DNA from: Spirochaetaceae bacterium
GTDB taxonomy: Bacteria > Spirochaetota > Spirochaetia > B11-G9
Length of the DNA: 6,177 bases
Assembly (NCBI GenBank): GCA_030633365.1
Contig: DAOVSY010000181.1
Span: 1-6,177 of the forward strand
Reading direction: 5' to 3'
Shown piece by piece: positions 1-5,938 of the stretch; the stretch's first letter is position 1, and each line of letters opens with the position of its first letter. The notes beneath the pieces were generated by a model, which saw only the letters and a list, made by a program, of their open reading frames with translations, did no database searches and was not told the origin of the DNA. Both the position numbers and the translations under genes were made by a program.

Positions 1-1069
1 CGCCATAATTGAGGTTCCAGTTATTCTCTTTGGCAGCTTCCCTCATTAACATAAAGCCCTGGGCATAGGAAACAATTTTTGATGCAAGCAGTGCCTGTTC
101 AAGATCTGTAATTATTTCTTCAACATTACTTTGTAGTTTTATTTCAGGCCCTTTCATAAGTTTTGAAGCTTCCACCCTTTCATCTTTAAGAGCAGACAGA
201 CATCTGGAAAAAACAGCTTCCCCAATCAATGTTACAGGCATTCCCATATCCAGTGCACTTATACCAGTCCACTTCCCTGTTCCTTTCTGTCCGGCTGTGT
301 CCAGTATCTTTTCAACAAGAGCAGATCCATCATCATCTTTAGTAGCCATTATATTTCTGGTAATTTCTATTAGATAGGAATCCAGGGGACCTTTATTCCA
401 TTTTTCAAATACTTTGTGCATTGCATCAGCATCCAGCCCAAGACCGGATTTCATTAAATGATAGGCTTCGGTAATAAGCTGCATATCACCATATTCAATT
501 CCGTTATGGACCATTTTAACATAATGTCCTGCTCCGTTTTCACCTACCCATTCACAGCAGGGTTCCCCGGATTCTGTTTTTGCAGAAATATCCTGAAGAA
601 TATCTTTTACCAGAGGCCATGCTTTTTTTGAACCTCCAGGCATTATGGAAGGACCAATTCTTGCACCCTCCTCTCCACCGGAAACACCCGTACCAATAAA
701 TAGAAGCCCCTTTGCTTCAAGATCGGCTGTTCTTCTGTTTGTATCCGGAAAGTGTGAGTTCCCTCCATCAATTATAATATCCCCTTCCTCAAGAAGAGGA
801 ACAAGCTGATCAATAAATAAATCAACAACCTCTCCGGCTTTAACCATAAGCATTACCTTTCTGGGAACTTTTAAAGCTTCTACAAAAGAGGAAAGATTGT
901 GTGCCCCTGTAATACTTTCTCTGCCATTAGCAGGTCCATTAAGAAAATCATCAACTTTCTTTGCTGTTCTGTTGTACACAGCAACTGAATAGCCATGATC
1001 GTTCATATTTAAAACTAAATTTTGCCCCATTACCGCAAGCCCTATAAGGCCAATATCTGATTTTTCCAT
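1..1069 (-). CDS. gnd: 6-phosphogluconate dehydrogenase, decarboxylating (partial, C-terminus outside window)
   Basis: Gnd oxidatively decarboxylates 6-phosphogluconate to ribulose 5-phosphate and CO2 with NADP in the cytosolic oxidative pentose phosphate pathway. I translated about 356 residues from the ATG at 1069. Visible are the N-terminal Rossmann motif GLAVMGQN (residues 10-17), the NADP-type YNRT after the second strand (32-35), IDGGNS (100-105), the substrate loop TGVSGGEEGA (127-136), SIMPGG (141-146) and the catalytic segment GHYVKMVHNGIEYG (181-194), with Lys185 and Glu192 as the expected catalytic pair. KGTGKW (262-267) and the all-helical domain up to the LNYG motif follow. The reading frame runs off the left edge; by comparison with the roughly 470-residue family about 110 residues are missing. 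The start lies 3 bp after the LarA-like stop, and its ribosome binding site GAAGGAG lies inside the end of that gene, so translation is probably coupled. Its place as the last visible gene of a sugar-acid operon is unusual for an enzyme often encoded separately. Identification is near certain. Confidence 0.97.
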   Translation of the reverse strand, partial: MEKSDIGLIGLAVMGQNLVLNMNDHGYSVAVYNRTAKKVDDFLNGPANGRESITGAHNLSSFVEALKVPRKVMLMVKAGEVVDLFIDQLVPLLEEGDIIIDGGNSHFPDTNRRTADLEAKGLLFIGTGVSGGEEGARIGPSIMPGGSKKAWPLVKDILQDISAKTESGEPCCEWVGENGAGHYVKMVHNGIEYGDMQLITEAYHLMKSGLGLDADAMHKVFEKWNKGPLDSYLIEITRNIMATKDDDGSALVEKILDTAGQKGTGKWTGISALDMGMPVTLIGEAVFSRCLSALKDERVEASKLMKGPEIKLQSNVEEIITDLEQALLASKIVSYAQGFMLMREAAKENNWNLNYG

Positions 1070-1072
1070 ATA

Positions 1073-2362
1073 TTATGCTCCTTCTCCAAATCTATCTTTA
1101 AATGCCCATAATCCCAGGGCAGGATTTGATATATAGTATATCTCTTCTCCATTACTAAGGGTATTAAATCCATCTTTTAGTTTTTCAGGATTATATTTTT
1201 TTATCATCTCATCCAAAGATGCGTATTTAAAATTAACACTCTCTATTTCTTCTTTACTCAGTTGTCCGGGACAATATGTAATTGAAAATCTTCCCTCGGA
1301 ACTTCCATGTATAAGGTGAGCAGCAGATCCAAGACTGTTCTGAAGTTCTTCGTTTTCCTTAACAGCTGCCAGAGTTGTATCTGTGCCAAAATACCCATAC
1401 TTACGAATAAGCCTGTCTATCTCCGGATCTTCCCCAAATTCCTTTACACCTGGAGCAAGAACAATAAGTTCTCCTCCATCAGCAATAGCCATTCTTGTAC
1501 GGTAAATACTTTTATTCCCAAGCCATGTGCTTCGAAACTCTTCAGGATCCAGATATACAACAACTTTTTTAAGGGGCTTATCAAGCATCTTAAAATTTAC
1601 TTTTAATGATAATTCTGAAGCTTTTTGAAAACACTCATAATCATCGCCTATAAACAAACCCCTGGTAACTAGCTCTCCTTGATCATCCAGACCTACAACA
1701 GTTTGAACATAAATAATTGGGAGGTTACCGGCAAAGTTATCACTGGCATAGTTCAAAACCTTTCTGACGGGGGTATCCGCCCTGCCCATCATTCTTTCCA
1801 TGCCATAAACTGCACCAATAAAATGACTTTTATTAATTCCTTCACTACCACCGGTCCCGATAAATATATTTTTATTATAGTTTGCCATACCAACAACTTC
1901 ATGAGGTACAACCTGCCCAATGGAAAAAATCAGATCAAAATTGCCTTCAACAAGAAGAGAATTCACCTGTGCAGGCCAGTTAAAATCCAGCTTCCCCTCT
2001 GTAACTTCACTGATAAAAGCCCCAGGGACTGTACCAAGTGTTGTAAGATCTTTTTTCCATTTATGCTCTCTAAAAAGAGAATGGGGTACATGTAGAAACA
2101 TTTTACTTATTTCTGATGATGTCATTGGTGTATGGGTTCCAAGAGCTGGAAGAATATCTGTAAGACGGTTTCCAAAATACTCATAGCTGTAGGATGTTAG
2201 AATCCCAGCTTTTGAATGAAACCGGGTAAAATCAGGGGGTATAGCCAGAACTTTATTAAGGTTGCCATTATTTTCCAGCTTCTTACATGCTTCAAAAAAA
2301 CCTTTTTTAAGATCCTCATCTGTAAGAACTGAATTTAAGCCACCCTTTTCAAAATATAGCAT
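1073..2362 (-). CDS. LarA-family nickel-pincer-nucleotide 2-hydroxyacid racemase/epimerase (candidate D-mannonate/D-gluconate 2-epimerase)
   Basis: A 429-residue protein of the lactate racemase catalytic-domain (DUF2088/LarA) superfamily, whose members invert the alpha-hydroxy carbon of hydroxyacids by hydride transfer to a covalently bound nickel-pincer nucleotide. Visible signatures are PDFTR (43-47), GTHTPM (75-80), PHE (153-155), NYNKNIFIGTGG (161-172) and KSHFIG (178-183). The spacing of His154, Lys164 and His180 (10 and 16 residues) equals that of His174, Lys184 and His200 in Lactiplantibacillus LarA, where Lys carries the cofactor and the last His binds nickel; His77 matches LarA His108. 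It therefore looks catalytically intact. No signal peptide or membrane segment is seen, so it is probably cytosolic. The ATG at 2362 has an excellent TAAGGAG site six bases upstream. It lies between a UxuB-like reductase and gnd, which points to an aldonate substrate; D-gluconate 2-epimerases are known in this superfamily. Family assignment is strong and substrate is inferred. Cofactor-making LarB/LarC/LarE are not in the window. Confidence 0.88.
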   Translation of the reverse strand: MLYFEKGGLNSVLTDEDLKKGFFEACKKLENNGNLNKVLAIPPDFTRFHSKAGILTSYSYEYFGNRLTDILPALGTHTPMTSSEISKMFLHVPHSLFREHKWKKDLTTLGTVPGAFISEVTEGKLDFNWPAQVNSLLVEGNFDLIFSIGQVVPHEVVGMANYNKNIFIGTGGSEGINKSHFIGAVYGMERMMGRADTPVRKVLNYASDNFAGNLPIIYVQTVVGLDDQGELVTRGLFIGDDYECFQKASELSLKVNFKMLDKPLKKVVVYLDPEEFRSTWLGNKSIYRTRMAIADGGELIVLAPGVKEFGEDPEIDRLIRKYGYFGTDTTLAAVKENEELQNSLGSAAHLIHGSSEGRFSITYCPGQLSKEEIESVNFKYASLDEMIKKYNPEKLKDGFNTLSNGEEIYYISNPALGLWAFKDRFGEGA

Positions 2363-2368
2363 ATCTTA

Positions 2369-2375
2369 CTCCTTA
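2369..2375 (-). promoter_or_regulatory. Ribosome binding site of the LarA-like gene
   Basis: On the minus strand TAAGGAG lies six bases before the ATG at 2362. It is a near-consensus Shine-Dalgarno sequence and fixes this start. It sits just downstream of the GC-rich intergenic element, so the element is transcribed but does not itself supply the ribosome binding site. Confidence 0.8.
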
Positions 2376-2460
2376 GGTTGCTGAGATCGTTCCTCATCAC
2401 TTCGCTCTTCCGGTACGACTCATTGGCGAGCAGCAAACTTGTTTGCGACCAGCCTTTGGT
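2376..2460. repeat. GC-rich structured intergenic element (possible dispersed repeat)
   Basis: This 85-bp stretch fills most of the gap between the UxuB-like and LarA-like genes. I count 45 G or C of 85 bases (53%), clearly richer than the AT-rich flanks. It contains a perfect hairpin, GCAAAC-TT-GTTTGC (2433-2446). A second stem is formed by TGAG-a-TCGT (2382-2390) and ACGACTCA (2415-2422), eight pairs with one bulged base. A short ACCA/TGGT stem (2448-2451 with 2457-2460) follows. TTGC at 2378-2381 could alternatively pair with GCAA at 2433-2436. No convincing open reading frame is present, and no T-run follows a hairpin on either strand, so it is not a typical intrinsic terminator. It resembles short palindromic intergenic repeats of bacterial genomes or an mRNA processing/stability element. 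Whether it is repeated elsewhere cannot be seen from one window. Confidence 0.5.
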
Positions 2461-2470
2461 TTCATCCTTA

Positions 2471-4075
2471 TTATAAGTTCAAATACTTTTCAATTGTATT
2501 TTTAACAGCACCTTTCCCTGAAATAAGTTCCAGAAACATCCCTTCTACTTTTTCACCCAGTCCATATTCATAAAGATTTATTCCAAAGATATTGCTGTCA
2601 GATAATAAAGGTTTAATCTTATTACTGACAGAGCCTGTATCACCCAGACTTATTCCTTCCACATATTTTTTCAATTCATCAGCATTGGGATCCGGGCTTA
2701 TTTCAAATCTATTACCAAGATCATCTATACTCATTAAATATCTAAGCCATCCTGCAAAAAATAAGGGGATAAAGGTTAGAAACGACAGATCCTTTTTACC
2801 TTCCCTAATATAGGCCTTTAAAGTTTCACCAAATCTTACAGATATCTTTTTAGATGTATCAGTTGCTATTCTTTGAGGTGTATCCGGAACAAAGGGGTTC
2901 GGGAAACGAACTTCGATAGTTTCCTTTATAAAATCCATTGCGTTAATAATTACCGGATCAACAACAACAGGCATCCCTTCTACATACCCAACTTTTTCTA
3001 TGAAGGCTTTCAGATTTTTATCCTCCATTTCATCAGATATAGATTTGTATCCCAGGAGGCATCCAAAAACAGCCAGAACAGTATGTAGAGGATTTAAGCA
3101 GGTACAAACCTTCATCTTCTCTATTTTATCAATTGTATCTCTGTCGGCAAATAATACTCCAACATCTTCAAGTGGCGGTCTGCCATTTGGAAATGAATCC
3201 TCAATAGCTAAATATTGTGATTCTTCTGCATTTACAAAAGAAGCTACATAGGTATTTTTGCTCGTACATAAAATATCTGTATCTTCAAACCCGTCTTTCT
3301 GCAGCACTTTGACAACGGCCTCGGATGGACGGGGTGTAATCTTATCTATCATACTCCAGTTAAAGGAGATGCTGTTCTTGTTGTTTAAATACTCACTAAA
3401 CCCCGAATCACAAAATCCTCTGCTTATCCAGGCATTAGCATACTCCATCACTGCTTCCTTAAGGAGGGTACCGTTATGGCTGACATTATCCAGGCTAAGC
3501 AGAGCCAGTGGGTATTTGCCTTTTATATATCTTTCATAGCAAAGCTTTGTTAGTATTCCAATAGTACTTTCCGGCTTTTTATTAAAGGTTTCGATATCTT
3601 TTTTTATCCAGGGAAAAAACTCTCCATTATTATCCCTGATTGCATATCCCTTTTCTGTTATTGTGAAAGTTGCAATTTGTAAAGACCTGGATGTAAAAAT
3701 CTCCACCATCCTGTCATAATCTGATTTTGGGATTAAGCTTTCTACTACACTTGCTACCACTTCTTTCTCTATTTTCCCATCAGCTTTTAAAGTAACTGCC
3801 AGGGATAAGTTATCAAATTTTCTGTAAGCCTTTTCAATAATCTCTTCGTCAAAAGTTTCGCATACAATTATACCAGTATCAGCACGATTACTATCCAGAA
3901 GTCTCTGCTGAAGAACAGCTGTAAACGCTCTGAAAATGTTACCTGCACCAAAGTGTATCCAGGTTGGATTTTTTATTGTCCTCTTCTTTACTTCCTCTAC
4001 ATTGTAGGCAGGAAGCTTATAAGAACTTTTCTGCCAGGCATCATTATTTAATAAATCATTTAAGTTCAACTTCAT
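2471..4075 (-). CDS. uxuB: Mannitol dehydrogenase family oxidoreductase, UxuB-like D-mannonate oxidoreductase (fructuronate reductase)
   Basis: A 534-residue NAD(P)-dependent polyol/aldonate dehydrogenase of the long-chain mannitol dehydrogenase family. UxuB members interconvert D-fructuronate and D-mannonate in hexuronate breakdown. The N-terminal Rossmann domain carries HFGAGNIFRAF (41-51), the family's variant of the dinucleotide-binding loop. Then come the family signatures SLDNVSHNG (194-202) and SMIDKITPRP (241-250), and the C-terminal helical domain containing the catalytic segment around Lys322, Asn328 and His331 (CLNPLHT). No transmembrane segment or signal peptide is seen; it should be cytosolic. 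Length is at the upper end for the family. The ATG at 4075 follows GGAAGGAG with six bases between; the gene begins 41 bp after the HAD gene and is probably cotranscribed with it. The nearby uxaC start favours fructuronate reductase, but tagaturonate reductase (UxaB) or another polyol substrate cannot be excluded from sequence alone. The Lys-to-Asn spacing is one residue longer than in Pseudomonas mannitol 2-dehydrogenase. Confidence 0.82.
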   Translation of the reverse strand: MKLNLNDLLNNDAWQKSSYKLPAYNVEEVKKRTIKNPTWIHFGAGNIFRAFTAVLQQRLLDSNRADTGIIVCETFDEEIIEKAYRKFDNLSLAVTLKADGKIEKEVVASVVESLIPKSDYDRMVEIFTSRSLQIATFTITEKGYAIRDNNGEFFPWIKKDIETFNKKPESTIGILTKLCYERYIKGKYPLALLSLDNVSHNGTLLKEAVMEYANAWISRGFCDSGFSEYLNNKNSISFNWSMIDKITPRPSEAVVKVLQKDGFEDTDILCTSKNTYVASFVNAEESQYLAIEDSFPNGRPPLEDVGVLFADRDTIDKIEKMKVCTCLNPLHTVLAVFGCLLGYKSISDEMEDKNLKAFIEKVGYVEGMPVVVDPVIINAMDFIKETIEVRFPNPFVPDTPQRIATDTSKKISVRFGETLKAYIREGKKDLSFLTFIPLFFAGWLRYLMSIDDLGNRFEISPDPNADELKKYVEGISLGDTGSVSNKIKPLLSDSNIFGINLYEYGLGEKVEGMFLELISGKGAVKNTIEKYLNL

Positions 4076-4081
4076 TGTAAT

Positions 4082-4087
4082 CTCCTT
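4082..4087 (-). promoter_or_regulatory. Ribosome binding site of the UxuB-like gene
   Basis: On the minus strand AAGGAG lies six bases before the ATG at 4075, inside the 41-bp spacer after the HAD gene. The rest of the spacer is AT-rich and shows no hairpin or terminator, which supports cotranscription of the two genes. Confidence 0.75.
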
Positions 4088-4116
4088 CCTCTTTTCAATT
4101 ATAACATAACTTAAGT

Positions 4117-5010
4117 CTATTTATTCTGCTGCCATTGGGGCAATTCCGGTAAATGAACAAAAAACTCTTCTATTAGATTATCTTCATATTTTCCTGCATA
4201 AGTCCCAGCAAAAAATCTGCTCAGACCTTCTTTAAAAAGGCGTTCCCATGATTTTTCTTCATGTCCTGGGATTATCGGAAAATAAAGAGCATTATTATCT
4301 TTTGCAGCTTTTAAATCTCCTGGTGCATCCCCTATCATCAAAATCTTACTATCATCATATTTGCCACTGGCGGCATAATGAATATGTTCTGATTTTGTAC
4401 CCATCTCCTGTCCGGCAATTACTTTCACATAAAAATCAAGTTCATGTTCCTTCCACTCTCTGCTCAATGCATCTTCCGGTGTTTGGGAAACTACAACAAC
4501 ATCTGCCATATCCTTAATTAATTCAAGGCTTTCTCTAACATAGGGGAATGGAGGAACATTTCTTACAATTTTCCTTACAACCTCATTAACATCAACAGAC
4601 CAGCTGTAGACAAGAGTAAGTTCAGCATCCGGCGTGCTGTCAACTACATTTTTTAATGCAGGATTTCCCAGTTTGGATTCAACTTTTACCCACTTTTTAA
4701 GACTGTCCATTGATGGGATTAATTTATTCCTCCGGGAAACTTCTTCTCTTTCTCTTAATAGATCCATAGCTCGAATTAACGCAAGAAACCTGTTTGTACC
4801 TCTGGTTCCGGAATAAAGATTTACAAACTCCCAGGTTTCCCTGGCATACCTTGAAATTGACTGTAGATTAAAATGATTTATAAATGCAGGGCAGAAACAC
4901 TCTTTATGCTTTACCTCCATTGTATCGAAAACACAACCATCAGAATCTATGCCAATAAAGAAGTTCTTTTCCGGTTCTAAATTCTTGAGAATTGCTGCAG
5001 GATTATTCAT
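4117..5010 (-). CDS. HAD-superfamily hydrolase, probable phosphatase of unknown substrate
   Basis: A 297-residue haloacid dehalogenase superfamily protein, first gene of the minus-strand operon. All four HAD motifs are visible: motif I as IDSDGCVFDT with nucleophile Asp22 and acid/base Asp24; motif II Ser175 in VVVVSQTP; motif III probably Lys206 in GTKSEH; motif IV IGDAPGD with Asp228 and Asp232 for magnesium. Between motifs I and II, residues about 30-155 form a large mostly helical insertion, as in C1-capped phosphatases such as phosphoglycolate phosphatase, so the substrate is likely a small phosphorylated metabolite. It appears cytosolic. The frame extends eight codons upstream to a TTG at 5034, but that codon lacks a ribosome binding site, whereas AAAGGA precedes the ATG at 5010 at a workable though slightly long distance, so I chose 5010. 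Context suggests a sugar-acid or sugar phosphate, perhaps in clearing a phosphorylated side product, but nothing in the sequence names the substrate. Confidence 0.85.
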   Translation of the reverse strand: MNNPAAILKNLEPEKNFFIGIDSDGCVFDTMEVKHKECFCPAFINHFNLQSISRYARETWEFVNLYSGTRGTNRFLALIRAMDLLREREEVSRRNKLIPSMDSLKKWVKVESKLGNPALKNVVDSTPDAELTLVYSWSVDVNEVVRKIVRNVPPFPYVRESLELIKDMADVVVVSQTPEDALSREWKEHELDFYVKVIAGQEMGTKSEHIHYAASGKYDDSKILMIGDAPGDLKAAKDNNALYFPIIPGHEEKSWERLFKEGLSRFFAGTYAGKYEDNLIEEFFVHLPELPQWQQNK

Positions 5011-5026
5011 AATCAAACTTTCCTTT

Positions 5027-5055
5027 ACTTTCAATTTACAAAAGTAATTGAAAGT
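5027..5055. promoter_or_regulatory. Candidate operator: 10-bp inverted repeat at the start of the minus-strand transcript
   Basis: ACTTTCAATT (5027-5036) and AATTGAAAGT (5046-5055) are perfect inverted copies separated by nine bases. The repeat lies right at the predicted transcription start of the HAD-uxuB-larA-gnd unit and touches its -10 hexamer. That position suits a repressor site for the adjacent DeoR-family protein; alternatively it could form a stem-loop in the leader RNA. The AT-rich composition raises the chance of random matches, though a 10-bp perfect arm is notable. Confidence 0.45.
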
Positions 5056-5081
5056 GTAATTACAAATTCAGATCGAGTCAA
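5053..5081 (-). promoter_or_regulatory. Candidate sigma-70 promoter for the HAD-uxuB-larA-gnd operon
   Basis: On the minus strand TTGACT (5081-5076) and TACACT (5058-5053) are separated by exactly 17 bases. The -35 matches consensus at five of six positions and the -10 at four of six. Transcription would start near 5045, leaving a leader of about 35 bases before the HAD start codon at 5010. The -10 hexamer overlaps the perfect palindrome TGTAATTACA (5055-5064). Confidence 0.5.
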
Positions 5082-5114
5082 GCACAGGAAAAGCTATATC
5101 CTTTCTATAATTAG

Positions 5115-5129
5115 AATATTGACAATATT
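5115..5129. promoter_or_regulatory. Candidate operator palindrome overlapping the regulator's -35 box
   Basis: AATATTG-A-CAATATT is a perfect 7-bp inverted repeat around one central base. It covers the TTGACA hexamer at 5119-5124, so a protein bound here would block the regulator's own promoter. A second palindrome, TTCTA-TAAT-TAGAA (5103-5116), overlaps its left edge. Autoregulation by the DeoR-type protein would be typical of the family. AT-rich palindromes arise by chance, so confidence is modest. Confidence 0.35.
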
Positions 5130-5147
5130 TTTATTTGCTTATATTCT
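5119..5147 (+). promoter_or_regulatory. Candidate sigma-70 promoter for the DeoR regulator and uxaC
   Basis: A perfect TTGACA (5119-5124) is followed by TATATT (5140-5145) at a 15-base spacing or TATTCT (5142-5147) at the preferred 17 bases. Transcription would begin around 5152-5155, giving a very short leader before the ATG at 5171. The site AAGGA at 5157-5161 serves as the ribosome binding site. It is divergent from, and about 40 bp away from, the minus-strand promoter. Confidence 0.55.
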
Positions 5148-5170
5148 GTATTTCGTAAGGAAACGTAAGA

Positions 5171-5926
5171 ATGAAACATATACCAAGGCATGAAGAGATT
5201 CTTAAAATTATAACCCGCTTAAGAACAATTTCTGTTCAGGATTTGACATCAAGACTCAAAGTTTCCGAAGTAACTATCCGAAAGGATCTAAACATACTCG
5301 AAGAAATGGGGTTTATTACAAGATCTCATGGCGGTGCAGGGCTTGCTGAAGATGCAAATACCCTTAGAACCCTTAATATCAGAAAAAATATAAATATTGA
5401 AAAGAAAAAAGCTATTGCCGCAAGAGCCAGGTCTTTAATCAGAGAGGAAGATACAATTTACCTTGATTCAGGAAGCACCTGCAAATTCCTTGCAGAACAG
5501 ATAAAGACTATGTCTATAAGAGTAATAACCAATTCACTGGATATAATGAATGTGCTTGCAGAGGAATCCAGTATATCACTGGTATCCCTTGGTGGTAATT
5601 ACAGAAAAGAAGCAGGATCATTTCTGGGGCCATTACCAATAGAAACACTTAAAAATTTTCAGATCGAAACATCCTTCCTGGGATCTACAGGGATACTTTC
5701 CCGGGGAGTATTTACATCCCAGAATATACTCGAATCACAGCTTAAGCAGCAGGTACTTAGTGTATCGGGAAGAAGAGTTATTCTGGCCGACAGTACAAAA
5801 CTTGGACATACAGCATTTTCTGTTTTTGCAAGAGCAGGGGATGTTGATATTCTTATTACTGATTCAGGATATAAAAATCCGGAAGATCTGACGGGAATAG
5901 GACTTGAAATAATTATTGCAGAATAA
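5171..5926 (+). CDS. DeoR/GlpR-family transcriptional regulator
   Basis: A 251-residue DNA-binding regulator of normal length for the DeoR family. The N-terminal winged helix-turn-helix spans residues about 6-56, with RHEEILKII, the recognition-helix region VSEVTIRKDLNILEE (31-45) and the wing ending RSHGGA (51-56). The C-terminal sensor domain, of the sugar-phosphate isomerase-like fold, carries YLDSGSTC (97-104), ITNSLD (119-124), LGGNYR (140-145), ADSTKLGHTAF (206-216) and DILITD (226-231). Such proteins usually repress sugar catabolic operons and release DNA on binding a phosphorylated sugar intermediate. It starts 160 bp from the divergent HAD gene and precedes uxaC by 12 bp in the same direction, so it most likely controls both units and itself; overlapping palindromes in the shared control region agree. 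The effector is unknown; 6-phosphogluconate or another phosphorylated intermediate of this pathway is a guess from context. ATG with AAGGA nine bases upstream supports the start. Confidence 0.92.
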   Translation: MKHIPRHEEILKIITRLRTISVQDLTSRLKVSEVTIRKDLNILEEMGFITRSHGGAGLAEDANTLRTLNIRKNINIEKKKAIAARARSLIREEDTIYLDSGSTCKFLAEQIKTMSIRVITNSLDIMNVLAEESSISLVSLGGNYRKEAGSFLGPLPIETLKNFQIETSFLGSTGILSRGVFTSQNILESQLKQQVLSVSGRRVILADSTKLGHTAFSVFARAGDVDILITDSGYKNPEDLTGIGLEIIIAE

Positions 5927-5933
5927 AGAGAGG
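5927..5933 (+). promoter_or_regulatory. Ribosome binding site of uxaC
   Basis: AGAGAGG lies five bases before the ATG at 5939 and immediately after the regulator's TAA stop. The 12-bp gap leaves no room for a separate promoter or terminator, so uxaC is read from the regulator's transcript. Confidence 0.65.
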
Positions 5934-5938
5934 TAAAA

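Noticed and set aside
1307..2186. Plus-strand open frames inside the LarA-like gene (1307-1606, 1679-2095, 1920-2186)
   Set aside because: They lie antisense to a clearly conserved gene, show no recognisable domain and lack convincing ribosome binding sites.
2433..2446. Perfect hairpin GCAAAC-TT-GTTTGC as an intrinsic terminator after the UxuB-like gene
   Set aside because: No run of T follows it on either strand, the stem is short, and a gene in the same direction with a good ribosome binding site follows closely.
2592..3539. Plus-strand open frames inside the UxuB-like gene (2592-2813, 2873-3088, 3000-3251, 3258-3539)
   Set aside because: They are antisense shadows of a well-supported reading frame and overlap one another; no protein family features are visible.
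4248..4816. Plus-strand open frames inside the HAD gene (4248-4517, 4634-4816)
   Set aside because: They are antisense to a gene with all four HAD motifs in order; composition looks like reverse-complement translation.
5011..5034. Upstream TTG start at 5034 for the HAD gene, adding eight residues
   Set aside because: No ribosome binding site precedes the TTG, the extra residues lie before the conserved fold, and the ATG at 5010 has an AAAGGA upstream.
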